A stretch of DNA of 64,000 nucleotides from Nocardioides panzhihuensis (GCF_013408335.1 NZ_JACBZR010000001.1:3511501-3575500); one strand, 5' to 3'; counted from the stretch's first letter, positions 16,446 to 24,376 are shown. The notes: generated from the sequence alone by a model not told the origin. Numbers and translations: made by a program.

Positions 16446-16789
16446 CGTGGGTGAGGACCGGCACCGAGTTCCCCGCCGACGCGGCCAACGTCGACTTGTC
16501 GGACGCCGCCTACAGGACCCACCACGAGGTCATCACGTGGATCTGTCTAGTCGAGCGGATGGACTGCCGGATTCCGAGGCGCATGCTCCGCAAGGTCGCG
16601 ACCACGGAAGGGTTCGAGGTCGCCGCGAAGGAGCTTGTCGGCCTCGGTTGGTGGCGGGACCGGGGCGACGACTTCGAGGTGATCCACCACGCCGACACCA
16701 TCCGGTCCTCGCTCGGCGCGCAGCGGAAGCAGCGGGAGACGTCGAAGAAGACGAGCCGGACCTACCGGCTCAACCACCCCGGGAAGTGA
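16442..16789 (+). CDS. Winged-helix replication-initiation-type protein
   Basis: 115 residues (MTWVRTGTEFPADAANVDLS). The segment LSDAAYRTHHEVITWICLVERMDCRIPRRMLRKVAT resembles the N-terminal winged helix of phage replisome organiser/replication initiators, whose body is followed by a basic tail (AQRKQRETSKKTSRTYRLN here). It is shorter than full initiators. ATGA overlap with the preceding gene. Likely job: replication of the excised element; confidence moderate. A near-perfect palindrome overlaps its stop codon. Confidence 0.62.
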   Translation: MTWVRTGTEFPADAANVDLSDAAYRTHHEVITWICLVERMDCRIPRRMLRKVATTEGFEVAAKELVGLGWWRDRGDDFEVIHHADTIRSSLGAQRKQRETSKKTSRTYRLNHPGK

Positions 16790-16872
16790 CGCGTCACGTG
16801 ACACGTCTCCCTGACTGTCTGCCTAAAGAAGCCAAGAACAAGAGAACTCTCACGCGCACGCACGCGCGCGCG
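16788..16872 (+). promoter_or_regulatory. 20-bp palindrome and 22-nt alternating purine-pyrimidine tract
   Basis: GACGCGTCACGTGACACGTC (16788-16807) matches its own reverse complement at 18 of 20 positions. At 16851-16872 a perfect alternating pyrimidine-purine run (CACGCG...) is present, a Z-DNA-prone sequence. Both fall in the gap after the replication-type gene, so an origin or operator is possible. Confidence 0.4.
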
Positions 16873-16900
16873 GAGAACCCAACCGAAGGAGATGACCACC

Positions 16901-17209
16901 ATGACCGAGAACGCCCCGGACCCCGGACGACACGTGGACCTCGACGCCGAAGCCCTCGGTGACCTCGACTATAGAAAGGCGGCGGCGGACTACCTGCTCG
17001 GCCCTCGTCCGCCGGAGCACCTGCGACCGTCCCCTGAGGAACTGCGCGCCCGTCTGCTGGTGATGAACGCCGACGCCGAGAAGGCCGCCGCCGACCCGAC
17101 CGCCGTACACAGCCCCAACACCTGGGCGGTGCTCCGGGCGCAGCTCGACCGCGCCGGACTCACCGAGGCGGACGTGCCCTGGCTCACCGTCGTAGGGGAC
17201 GACCACTAG
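16901..17209 (+). CDS. Element 1 protein of unknown function, 102 residues
   Basis: The start at 16901 (MTENAPDPGRHVDLDAEALG) is preferred over ATG 16892 because AAGGAG lies 9 nt upstream of it. The text YRKAAADYLLGPRPPEHLRP and SPEELRARLLVMNADAEKAA is mostly helical. It precedes the structural genes. No family recognised. Confidence 0.62.
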   Translation: MTENAPDPGRHVDLDAEALGDLDYRKAAADYLLGPRPPEHLRPSPEELRARLLVMNADAEKAAADPTAVHSPNTWAVLRAQLDRAGLTEADVPWLTVVGDDH

Positions 17210-17258
17210 CCACCGGGGAGGGGATGGTCCCCTCCCCGGCTCGATGACGACCCACCCC

Positions 17259-17269
17259 CCGGCATAGGG
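17259..17269 (+). repeat. CCGGCATAGGG, copy 1, upstream of scaffold gene
   Basis: The 11-mer CCGGCATAGGG stands 38 nt before the scaffold-like gene and recurs at 19741-19751, 59 nt before the TerS-like gene. In both places a G-run/C-run pair follows (AGGGccgaTCCCT; GGGttagtaCCC). Candidate shared late promoter or operator. Confidence 0.4.
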
Positions 17270-17306
17270 CCGATCCCTCTAGCCATCGAAATGGAAGGAA
17301 CCAACC

Positions 17307-17810
17307 ATGACCACCACGACCACCTCGGACCTCCCCGAGGAGCCGCAGAACGGCGACCAGGGCACCCCGGAGCCGACCCCGGCACCCGAGACCCCCACCG
17401 ACCCGCCCGAGGGCTCCACGGGGCCGCAGGAGGAGCCGGAGGAGACCGCCGAGGACGGCAACCGCGAGGCCGCCAAGTACCGCCGCCGCCTCCGGGACAC
17501 CGAGGCCGACCGGGACCGGCTCGCCAGCCAGGTCGAGGCGCTCCAGCGGACCGAGATCAACCGGCTCGCCGTCGCCGAAGGAATCAAGGCCGAAGCCTTG
17601 TGGGCGTCCGGCGCAACCCTGGCCGAGCTGCTCGCCGACGACGGGAACGTCGACCCCGCCAAGGTCACCAAGGCAGCGAAGGCCGCCGTGGAAATCCTCG
17701 GACTCAATCAGCGCCGAGGACTCCGCGTCCCACTCGAAGGGCGCAACACCGGGACCCCGAAGCTCCAGGAGCGCACCTTCGCCGACGCGTTCAAGCCGAG
17801 CAGCGCGTAG
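17307..17810 (+). CDS. Phage scaffold-like protein
   Basis: 167 residues with AAGGA 7 nt upstream. Residues 1-50 are Pro/Glu/Thr-rich and acidic (PEEPQNGDQGTPEPTPAPET). A coiled coil follows (AKYRRRLRDTEADRDRLASQ, about residues 55-85), then a compact helical C-terminus ending TFADAFKPSSA. This acidic-then-coiled-coil layout, directly before a capsid gene, is what tailed-phage scaffolding proteins look like. The sequence is too low in complexity for a firm family call. Confidence 0.72.
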   Translation: MTTTTTSDLPEEPQNGDQGTPEPTPAPETPTDPPEGSTGPQEEPEETAEDGNREAAKYRRRLRDTEADRDRLASQVEALQRTEINRLAVAEGIKAEALWASGATLAELLADDGNVDPAKVTKAAKAAVEILGLNQRRGLRVPLEGRNTGTPKLQERTFADAFKPSSA

Positions 17811-17889
17811 GCTTTACCCCAGAGCCAGTACCCCGGTCCGTGACCGGCAGCGGGCTCACAGCAGCCCCAGGGGGCGCATGGGACCAGGC

Positions 17890-17938
17890 CAGCGGCCGCC
17901 CGTGAACAACACGTTCACCGGCGGCCGCTGCTCCGTTT
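17890..17938 (+). terminator. Very strong hairpin between scaffold and capsid genes
   Basis: An 18-bp stem with one mismatch (17890-17907 with 17913-17930) closes the 5-nt loop AACAC, and TTTT follows at 17935-17938. It lies 80 nt after the scaffold stop and 62 nt before the capsid start. A partial terminator or an RNA-processing signal would let scaffold and capsid amounts differ. Confidence 0.7.
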
Positions 17939-17999
17939 TCGAGGCGTAGTTCCTCAACGGCAGATCGAGGTGGCCGCCCTCCTGACAAGGAGCCACGTC

Positions 18000-18839
18000 G
18001 TGGCCACCGAAACCACCACCACCTCTGCCAAGGCCTGGGCACCCGACGCCTACTTCGCCGCCTCCGACGCCGTCCCCGACGCCCTGATCAACTCCACCTC
18101 CACCATCGCCGGTGATGTCGACGGCGACGCCCCGGTCGTGCGGGTCGCCTACGTCGATGACGCCGAGGCCCAGATCACCCCCGAGGGCGACCCGATCCCC
18201 GAGGCCGACCCCGACCTCGCCGAAGTCCTCGTCGCCACGATCAAGGTCACCCAGCTTCTCCGGCTCTCGGCCGAGCAGTGGAACCAGGACCGGGCCGCCG
18301 GGATGCTCTCGGAGTCCGTAGCCCGAGCCGTCACCAAGCGGGCCAACCTCGCCTACCTCCAGCAGCCCGCACCGGTCGCACCGGCCGTGGGTCCCACCGG
18401 CCTGCTCAACCTCCCCGGAGTCATCGACGGGGGCGAGGTCGCCGGAGACCTCGACGCGCTCGTCGACCTCGACGCCACCCTCGCCGGAAACGACGGGACC
18501 CCGTCCCACGTCCTGGCCTCCCCGACCGCGTGGGCCTCGCTGAGGAAGCTCAAGCGGGCCACCGGCTCCGCCGAAAGCCTCCTCGGCGTCGGAGCCGAGG
18601 ACGCCGTCCCCTTCCTGATCGACAAGCCGGTGATCGTCACGAACGCGCTCCCGGCCGACACCGGGATGATCCTCGACCGGACCGCTGTCATGTCGGCTAT
18701 CGGTCAGGTCGTCGTCGCGACCAGTGAGCACGTCTACTTCGCCGCCGACTCCATCGGGGTCCGGTGCACCTGGCGCTCCGGCTGGAACGTCGTGCACCCC
18801 GAGCGCATCGGGAAGTTCACCGTCGGCCTCCCGGCCTAA
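18000..18839 (+). CDS. Major capsid protein (HK97-type) of element 1
   Basis: 279 residues from GTG 18000 (AAGGAG 7 nt upstream). The text shows typical actinophage capsid segments: VRVAYVDDAEAQITPEGDPI, VTKRANLAYLQQPAPVAPAV, HVLASPTAWASLRKLK and GWNVVHPERIGKFTVG. The family is that of tailed-phage HK97-fold capsid proteins, also found in mycobacterial phiRv elements. It follows the scaffold-like gene and precedes a connector gene, as in phages. At 279 residues it is short compared with the 300-400 of many phages, which could suit a small shell. No maturation protease is encoded nearby. Confidence 0.88.
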   Translation: MATETTTTSAKAWAPDAYFAASDAVPDALINSTSTIAGDVDGDAPVVRVAYVDDAEAQITPEGDPIPEADPDLAEVLVATIKVTQLLRLSAEQWNQDRAAGMLSESVARAVTKRANLAYLQQPAPVAPAVGPTGLLNLPGVIDGGEVAGDLDALVDLDATLAGNDGTPSHVLASPTAWASLRKLKRATGSAESLLGVGAEDAVPFLIDKPVIVTNALPADTGMILDRTAVMSAIGQVVVATSEHVYFAADSIGVRCTWRSGWNVVHPERIGKFTVGLPA

Positions 18840-18851
18840 GAACTGATCACG

Positions 18852-19265
18852 ATGGCGCTCATCGAGACCACCGACCTGGCGGCCTTCGCCGACATCGAGG
18901 CCAGCCAGGCCACCGCGATGATCGCCGACGCGGTCGCGCTCGCCGTCCTCGTCGCCCCCTGCCTAGGCGACGAGGGCGGCCTGACCGACCACCAGAAGGC
19001 CGCCGCCAAGGCGATCTTGCGCGGGGCGATCCTGCGCTGGAACGACACCGGGACCGGAGCTTTCCAGGCCCAGACCGCTGGCCCCTTCACCGTGCAGATG
19101 GACACCCGCCAGCAGCGCCGCGCGATGTTCTGGCCCAGCGAGATAGAGCAGCTTCAGGAGGTCTGCTCCGGCGGCGTCAACGGCGGAGCGTTCACCATCA
19201 ACACTGCGCCCACCATGACGTCCTGGGACCCCATCCAGGACTGGCTCACCGCCGCAGGCGAGTAG
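18852..19265 (+). CDS. Head-tail connector/adaptor protein
   Basis: 137 residues (MALIETTDLAAFADIEASQA). Features typical of actinophage gp6-like connectors: DHQKAAAKAILRGAILRWND then PFTVQMDTRQQRRAMFWPSE and TMTSWDPIQDWL near the C-terminus. Its place right after the capsid gene agrees. It would join the capsid's portal vertex to the tail, although neither portal nor tail is encoded in this element. Confidence 0.78.
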   Translation: MALIETTDLAAFADIEASQATAMIADAVALAVLVAPCLGDEGGLTDHQKAAAKAILRGAILRWNDTGTGAFQAQTAGPFTVQMDTRQQRRAMFWPSEIEQLQEVCSGGVNGGAFTINTAPTMTSWDPIQDWLTAAGE

Positions 19266-19389
19266 CACCTGGGGTGGGGGTCAACGTCACCGGGACGGCT
19301 AGTCATGGGAGCCGACCCCGGATCGAAGGTGGAGAGCGGGCCGACTTCTCCCGTACCGACCCACCTGCCCCACCCGAACCGGGACCACG

Positions 19390-19692
19390 ATGACGACCAA
19401 GACGAACCCGCGCCGCAGCAACGGCCACCGCAGAAACAAGGTGCGGGCCCGAGTCCTCCGAGAGGAGACCGAGTGCTGGCTATGCGGTCAGTCGGTCGAC
19501 ACCACACTTCCACCAGGGCTCCCCACCTCGCCCGAGGTGGACGAGGTCGTACCGGTCAGCCGCGGTGGAGACCCATACGACCGGGCCAACTGTCGGCTGG
19601 CTCACCGGCTGTGCAACCAGCGTCGAGGCAACGGCACCCGAGGTCACCGGGCCCCGGCCGTCGAGGTGATCGCGACGAGCCGGACATGGTGA
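19390..19692 (+). CDS. HNH endonuclease (phage packaging type)
   Basis: 100 residues. The zinc/HNH pattern is ECWLCGQ, SPEVDEVVPVSRGGDP and CRLAHRLCNQRRGN. The usual first catalytic pair DH is DE here, a variant common in actinophage HNH proteins. Small HNH nucleases beside terminase genes assist DNA packaging in HK97-like phages. It precedes the TerS-like gene, matching the phage order HNH-TerS, but no large terminase follows. The 125 nt before it (19266-19389) hold no convincing gene. Confidence 0.83.
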   Translation: MTTKTNPRRSNGHRRNKVRARVLREETECWLCGQSVDTTLPPGLPTSPEVDEVVPVSRGGDPYDRANCRLAHRLCNQRRGNGTRGHRAPAVEVIATSRTW

Positions 19693-19740
19693 CCGACCCC
19701 CAGGGGGAAGACCCCTCTCCCCACCCTCAACAACCCTCCT

Positions 19741-19751
19741 CCGGCATAGGG
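19741..19751 (+). repeat. CCGGCATAGGG, copy 2, upstream of TerS-like gene
   Basis: Identical to 17259-17269 and followed by GGGTTAGTACCC, a 3-bp-arm dyad. Candidate promoter or operator shared with the scaffold-capsid unit. Confidence 0.4.
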
Positions 19752-19809
19752 TTAGTACCCCCGTTGGGAAACGCCCGATGCCCCGGAACGGCCCCGAGAG
19801 GAGCCCCGG

Positions 19810-20262
19810 ATGGCTGCCGTTGACCCGGACGACCGCGCCGACAAGGCACTCGAACTTCACCTGGCTGGCCTGCCGTATCAGCGGATCGCCGAGGTGCTCG
19901 ACTACGCCAACAAGGGCGGTGCCTATAAGGCTGTACGACGGGCCCTGACGGCCGGGAAACCCCCGCCCGCGAACCCAGCCCCAGCAGGCGACGACGAGGA
20001 CGGAGACAGCGATGACCGGGCCACCGAGATCGAGGTGGAGTTGCTCCGGCTCGACGCCATGAGGGCCGGTCTGTGGTCCAAGGCCCGCCGGGGTGACGTC
20101 CAGGCCGTGGACCGCGTGATCCGGATCGGCGAGCGCCAAATGGAACTCCGCGCACTCCTCCGACGACACACCCCAGCCACCCCGGTCACCACGCCGTTGT
20201 CCGACTTCGAGGAGCGACTCCGGGAGCGCCAGCGTTACCTGGGCGAAGGACGCTCGTCGTAG
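19810..20262 (+). CDS. Small terminase subunit-like protein
   Basis: 150 residues. The N-terminal part is a helix-turn-helix (KALELHLAGLPYQRIAEVLD then GAYKAVRRALTAG), followed by an acidic linker and a helical region (LRLDAMRAGLWSKARRGDVQ, AVDRVIRIGERQMELRALL). This is the layout of phage small terminase subunits and of packaging redirectors in satellites. Recognition of a cos or pac site would let the element be packaged with a helper's large terminase; this step is inference. Confidence 0.72.
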   Translation: MAAVDPDDRADKALELHLAGLPYQRIAEVLDYANKGGAYKAVRRALTAGKPPPANPAPAGDDEDGDSDDRATEIEVELLRLDAMRAGLWSKARRGDVQAVDRVIRIGERQMELRALLRRHTPATPVTTPLSDFEERLRERQRYLGEGRSS

Positions 20263-20273
20263 CTGGCAGGGCG

Positions 20274-20507
20274 ATGGAACCCACGATTCACACGTACCCA
20301 ACGTGGAGGACGCGCATCGCGAAGGCCAGAGGCGTCGGCGGAGACCCTGACAACCTGCCCGGCATGGATAACGAGGAGAAGTTGGCGGCCGAGCTCAAGA
20401 AGGTCGCGAAGGTCGTGGAAGGGCTTACGGAGCGGGTGAAGGCGTTGGAGGACGAGTTCGTGAAGCGCGACAAGGCCGTGGCTAAGGCCATCCGCGACCG
20501 CCGTTAG
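20274..20507 (+). CDS. Small coiled-coil protein at the right end of element 1
   Basis: 77 residues (MEPTIHTYPTWRTRIAKARG), or 47 from the internal ATG at 20364. The C-terminal 45 residues are a charged coiled coil (EEKLAAELKKVAKVVEGLTE, RVKALEDEFVKRDKAVAKAI). It ends 34 nt before attR and its stop overlaps the stop of the truncated 13E12 frame on the other strand. Function unknown. Confidence 0.55.
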   Translation: MEPTIHTYPTWRTRIAKARGVGGDPDNLPGMDNEEKLAAELKKVAKVVEGLTERVKALEDEFVKRDKAVAKAIRDRR

Positions 20508-21625
20508 GCCGCCAGCGTCTCGCTAGGTAACCCGGGTATTAGGTTCTCGGCGTTGGTGGTGCCGCCGTCTGCGTGGCGTTCGACGTGGTCGACGTTGCGG
20601 ATCGGGGCGTCACAGCCGTTGGTGCGACAGATCCCGCCGTCGCGGGCGGCGATGAACTCGGCCAGCCCTTCAGGCGCTTTGCGGGAGCGGGACTCCATCG
20701 CGACCAGCTGCCCGGCCGGGTCGGTGAACAAGCGACGGACGAAGACCTCGGCATCGGCGAGCGACTCACGCGCCCAAGCAGCAGGGACAGGTCCGTAGCT
20801 CTCCACCATGGCCGGCTGGTCGCTGTCAGCAGCCAACGCGTCGGCGGTCATCACGATCTTGACCTCGATCCGAGGCTTCGCATCGACGCCGTCACGTCCG
20901 GTGACACGGTCTACCAGGGTGTCGGCCATGACCTGTCCGCGGGTCCGTTCATCCCCAGCAGCTTGGGCAGCCTTGGCTGCCTGATCGAGTGCGGCGTAGA
21001 CGGCAACGCCGTCCTTGACCGGGAGCAGCGCACCCAGCCAGGTCATCGTGTCCGGTGCCGGTCGCACGCTGACTCGGCGGTCTTTCTCTGCGTTCGCGGC
21101 TCGGTTGACGACGGATTCCTGGTCGAGGGTGATGGCGAGCTTCTTGGCGGCGTTCTCGAGCTGTCGCAGTCCCATCGTCACCACAGCAGGCGGTTCGCCG
21201 TCGGGGCTGGGCGCGCAGAGCTGGTAGTCGATGACCCGCCGGTCCTCCATCGAGAGGCAGGCGGTCTCGCGGGCGAGGATGGTGGCTTGCCACTGCGAGA
21301 ACAGGCCCGCCTTCATCAGAGCGAAGGTGTGGGGCATCTCCGCAACCAGGATCTTCGCCAGCCCGAGCAGTATGGCGCCTTTGGCGGGTGAAACCCGCCG
21401 CGCCAACGCGACTTGGGAGGTGACGCCTTCGCCGAGCTTGCGGGCAGGGATCCCGGCCTCGGCCTGCCGGGCGCGGGTGGCTTCCTCGAGGCGTACGGCT
21501 GCTTCTGCCTGAACAGCCTCAGCGGTGCACTTGATCTCTTCGAGCCGACTGATCCAGTCGACCAGCTCCTTCTCGGACGCACCCGCAGGCGGCCCGGCGA
21601 GAAGCTCGTCGACGGTCTCGTTCAT
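20504..21625 (-). pseudogene. DUF222/13E12 HNH endonuclease, N-terminal fragment
   Basis: About 360 host-coded residues (MNETVDELLAGPPAGASEKE) with the DUF222 domain and the first part of the HNH motif: ARDGGICRTNGCDAPIRNVD, HVERHADGGTTNAENL. From 20546 on the frame runs into element DNA and ends IPGLPSETLAA. The missing LQGLCERCNQAK half lies at 12620-12836. Because the split cuts the HNH motif, nuclease activity should be lost. The start at 21625 is preferred over 21634 because a TATAAT box overlaps the latter. Confidence 0.9.
20541..20546. other. attR core of element 1 (AGGTTC)
   Basis: Second copy of AGGTTC. The reconstructed attB reads CCCTTGGAGGTTCTCGGCGT around the core, and the joined gene then encodes TTNAENLQGLCE, the family consensus. 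Confidence 0.85.
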
Positions 21626-21632
21626 ACGCCTC

Positions 21633-21638
21633 ATTATA
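21633..21638 (-). promoter_or_regulatory. TATAAT -10 element of the 13E12 gene
   Basis: TATAAT (minus strand) ends 7 nt before the ATG at 21625, so transcription would start at or next to the start codon: a leaderless message. Perfect -10 boxes are rare in DNA this GC-rich. Confidence 0.5.
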
Positions 21639-21758
21639 TGTGAAAGAGTCGTCTGTGGCTACCTGTTTGTGCTGGTCAGCCCCGATTTACACAGTCAGCG
21701 AACAAGCAACTTGAACCCCGCGCCACACCCTCGCCGCCGCCCCGATACAGGCGAAATC

Positions 21759-21849
21759 TTTCTCGATCAGGTGCCGAGTCAAGGACCGCGAAGCGGCCGG
21801 CGAAGCCGGCGCCCGAAGGGCGTCCTTGACGCGGCGCATGATCGAGAAA
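21759..21849. repeat. Nested inverted repeat forming a four-way-junction-like structure
   Basis: Outer arms TTTCTCGATCA (21759-21769) and TGATCGAGAAA (21839-21849) pair perfectly; most of the next 8 positions pair; then GTCAAGGAC pairs with GTCCTTGAC. Inside are three hairpins, each with a GAA loop: CGC-GAA-GCG, GCCGGC-GAA-GCCGGC and GCCC-GAA-GGGC. It lies in the 361-nt gap 21626-21986, which has no convincing gene. Likely a palindromic intergenic repeat or structured RNA. Confidence 0.7.
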
Positions 21850-21922
21850 CACTCGAAGAAGGGTCGGCGGCGAACGCTGAAACGAAGTAACAGTCGCTCA
21901 GCGAGGTTTCCCCGACGCGAAC

Positions 21923-21978
21923 CGTGTTGGTCTCGACACGCCTCCGCCTAGCGGCTCCGGCGGCTCGACCAGCGGGGT
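21923..21978. repeat. REP-like inverted repeat
   Basis: The segment begins GTGTTGGTCTCGACACGCCT and ends GGCGGCTCGACCAGCGGGG; TGGTC-TCGA pairs with TCGACCA, and CCTCCGCC/GGCGG pair inside. Very similar GGTCTCGACACG...CTCGACCAC elements are common between genes of Nocardioides-like bacteria. Confidence 0.55.
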
Positions 21979-21986
21979 GGGAGGTC

Positions 21987-22499
21987 TCAGAGACTCCGGA
22001 TCCAATGATCCGGAGGCACATCATCCCGCCCAGCAACAGCCTCGAAAGTCTCCGCCCATCGTTCACCCCAAGCCCGCTCAGCAACCCGACGCCAGAAAGC
22101 CATGGCCCTGGTGTTGTCATGCTGGAACGGAATGGCCCAAGGCCCAGCGTGCCGAGCGATCACGTCAAGCGCGAGAGTCTGCCCCAACCCACCACGACGC
22201 GCGGCCGGGACGACGAAGAACGCCTGCATGACGCGCTCCACGAACCCCAGGCCCCGAACGAGCGCGAAACCCACTGGCGCGGGCTCCCCGGTGTTCGGGT
22301 GGGGCGCCCAGGCGAGATAGCCGCAGCGGTCGTCGGCCGGATACTCGTCGAGCCATTCGTGCCGGTAGCGGCCGTCCGCGAGCGGGAAGCCATTGACGAT
22401 GGGCGCGAGGTCATGACGGAAGTCCTGCCACAACCAGGCGACGGTCTCCCATTCGGCCTCGCCGGAGACCGGCCGGATCTCGACCACCGGTCGGGTCAC
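21987..22499 (-). CDS. GNAT-family N-acetyltransferase
   Basis: 170 residues from a GTG at 22499 that overlaps the lepA stop (GTGA). The acetyl-CoA-binding region is seen in [31 protein letters not shown] (motif A, R-x-x-G-x-G/A variant RRGGLGQ) and the terminal part in [20 protein letters not shown] (motif B). Substrate unknown. Translational coupling to lepA suggests co-expression. Confidence 0.88.
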   Translation of the reverse strand: MTRPVVEIRPVSGEAEWETVAWLWQDFRHDLAPIVNGFPLADGRYRHEWLDEYPADDRCGYLAWAPHPNTGEPAPVGFALVRGLGFVERVMQAFFVVPAARRGGLGQTLALDVIARHAGPWAIPFQHDNTRAMAFWRRVAERAWGERWAETFEAVAGRDDVPPDHWIRSL

Positions 22500-24376
22500 T
22501 TCTTCCCGGCGGACTTCTCGGTGGAGGGCTGGGTGGTGGAGAGGGCGGCGACGAAGGCTTCCTGGGGAACCTCGACGCGGCCGACCATCTTCATCCGCTT
22601 CTTGCCCTCCTTCTGCTTCTCGAGCAGCTTGCGCTTACGCGAGATGTCACCGCCGTAGCACTTGGCGAGAACGTCCTTGCGGATGGCTCGGATGGTCTCG
22701 CGGGCGATCACCCGGGCGCCGATCGCAGCCTGGATCGGCACCTCGAACTGCTGCCTGGGGATCAGCTCGCGCAGCTTGCCGACCATCATGACCCCATAGG
22801 CGTACGCGGCCTCGCGATGCACGATCGCCGAGAACGCGTCGACGGGCTCGCCCTGGAGCAGGATGTCGACCTTGACCAGGTCGGAGGCCTGGTCGCCGGT
22901 GAACTCGTAGTTCAGCGAGGCGTACCCCTTGGTCGAGGACTTGAGCTGGTCGAAGAAGTCGAAGGCGATCTCGCCCATGGGCAGGACGTAGCGCATCTCG
23001 ACGCGGTCCGCGGAGAGATAGTCCATGCCGCCGAGGGTGCCGCGCTTCTTCTGGCACAGCTCCATGATCGTGCCGATGTAGTCGGACGGCGAGAGGATCG
23101 TGGCCTTGACGACCGGCTCGCGCACCTCGCGGATCTTGCCCTCGGGGAACTCCGACGGGTTGGTGACGATGTGCTCGGAGCCGTCCTCCATGATCACCTC
23201 GTAGACCACGTTGGGGGCCGTCGAGATGAGGTCGAGGTTGAACTCGCGCTCGAGACGGTCGCGGGTGATCTCCATGTGCAGCAGGCCGAGGAACCCGACG
23301 CGGAAGCCGAAGCCGAGCGCGCCCGAGGTCTCCGGCTCGTAGGTCAGGGCCGCGTCGTTGAGCTGCAGCTTGTCGAGCGCCTCGCGCAGCACCGGGTACT
23401 GGTCGCCGTCGATCGGGTAGAGCCCGGCGAAGACCATCGGGTTGGGGTGCGAGTACCCGCTGAGCATCTCCTTGGCCGGGCGGTTGTTGCCGGTGACGGT
23501 GTCACCCACGCGCGACTGGCGGACGTCCTTCACGCCGGTGATCAGGTAGCCGGTCTCGCCGACACCGATGTGGTCGGCCTTGACCGGCTCCGGGCTGATC
23601 ACACCCAGCTCGAGCATCTCGTGCACCGCGCCGGTCGACATCATCTTGATCTTGTCGCGGTGGGTCAGCTTGCCGTCGAAGACCCGGACGTAGGTGACCA
23701 CGCCGCGGTAGGTGTCGTAGACCGAGTCGAAGATCAGTGCCCGCGCGGGCGCATCCGGGTCGCCGACGGGCGCGGGCACCTGCTTCACGATCTCGTTGAG
23801 GAGATTCTCGACGCCGAGACCGGTCTTGGCGGAGGTGAGCAGGACGTCCGAGACGTCGCAGCCGACGAGGTTGGCCAGCTCCTCGGCGTACTTCTCGACG
23901 TTGGCCGACGGCAGGTCGATCTTGTTGAGCACCGGGATGATCTGCAGGTCCGCGCCCATGGCGAGGTAGAGATTCGCCAGCGTCTGCGCCTCGATGCCCT
24001 GCGCGGCGTCGACCAGCAGGATCGCGGCCTCACACGCCTCGAGCGACCGGGAGACCTCGTAGGTGAAGTCGACGTGACCGGGGGTGTCGATCATGTTGAG
24101 GATGTACGTGCCCGGCTCGGCGCCGGCCTCGTTGCCCTCCGCCACCGTCCACGGCATGCGGACAGCCTGCGACTTGATCGTGATGCCGCGCTCGCGCTCG
24201 ATGTCCATGCGGTCGAGGTACTGCGCCTTGGCCTCACGCTCGCCGACGACACCCGTCAACTGCAGCATCCGGTCGGCCAGTGTCGACTTGCCGTGGTCGA
24301 TGTGGGCGATGATGCAGAAGTTGCGGATGATGGCCGGGGCGGTGGACCCAGGCTTCGGCGCGGAGTTCGTGGGCAC
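22496..24376 (-). CDS. lepA: Elongation factor 4 (LepA), ribosome back-translocase GTPase
   Basis: 626 residues from a GTG at 24376. The GTPase domain has the P-loop AHIDHGKS (residues 24-31), switch [10 protein letters not shown] and NKIDLPSA (G4). The C-terminal LepA-specific domain includes [26 protein letters not shown], which contacts the ribosomal decoding/PTC region. EF4 acts on stalled or mistranslocated ribosomes. Length is slightly above the usual 600 because of the N-terminal lead [16 protein letters not shown] and the tail. Confidence 0.98.
   Translation of the reverse strand: MPTNSAPKPGSTAPAIIRNFCIIAHIDHGKSTLADRMLQLTGVVGEREAKAQYLDRMDIERERGITIKSQAVRMPWTVAEGNEAGAEPGTYILNMIDTPGHVDFTYEVSRSLEACEAAILLVDAAQGIEAQTLANLYLAMGADLQIIPVLNKIDLPSANVEKYAEELANLVGCDVSDVLLTSAKTGLGVENLLNEIVKQVPAPVGDPDAPARALIFDSVYDTYRGVVTYVRVFDGKLTHRDKIKMMSTGAVHEMLELGVISPEPVKADHIGVGETGYLITGVKDVRQSRVGDTVTGNNRPAKEMLSGYSHPNPMVFAGLYPIDGDQYPVLREALDKLQLNDAALTYEPETSGALGFGFRVGFLGLLHMEITRDRLEREFNLDLISTAPNVVYEVIMEDGSEHIVTNPSEFPEGKIREVREPVVKATILSPSDYIGTIMELCQKKRGTLGGMDYLSADRVEMRYVLPMGEIAFDFFDQLKSSTKGYASLNYEFTGDQASDLVKVDILLQGEPVDAFSAIVHREAAYAYGVMMVGKLRELIPRQQFEVPIQAAIGARVIARETIRAIRKDVLAKCYGGDISRKRKLLEKQKEGKKRMKMVGRVEVPQEAFVAALSTTQPSTEKSAGKK

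Larger units (their letters stand above)
12837..20546 (+). mobile_element. Element 1: 7.7-kb serine-integrase island with capsid genes, satellite-like
   Basis: Cargo in order: large serine integrase, excisionase-like protein, three to four small genes, HTH protein, replication-type winged-helix protein, scaffold-like protein, major capsid protein, head-tail connector, HNH nuclease, TerS-like protein and a coiled-coil protein, all on the plus strand. No portal, large terminase, protease, tail or lysis gene is present. The boundaries are set by AGGTTC repeats and by restoration of the 13E12 gene. Known mycobacterial phiRv1 elements share the size, integrase type, target family and capsid content. 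The satellite reading is inference. Confidence 0.88.

Noticed and set aside
19305..19823. 172-residue frame overlapping the HNH and TerS-like genes
   Set aside because: Runs out of frame through both real genes and is low-complexity Pro/Arg-rich text.
12837..20546. Element 1 as an integrative conjugative element
   Set aside because: No relaxase, FtsK/TraB-like translocase or transfer gene is present; capsid and TerS-like genes point to phage relatives.
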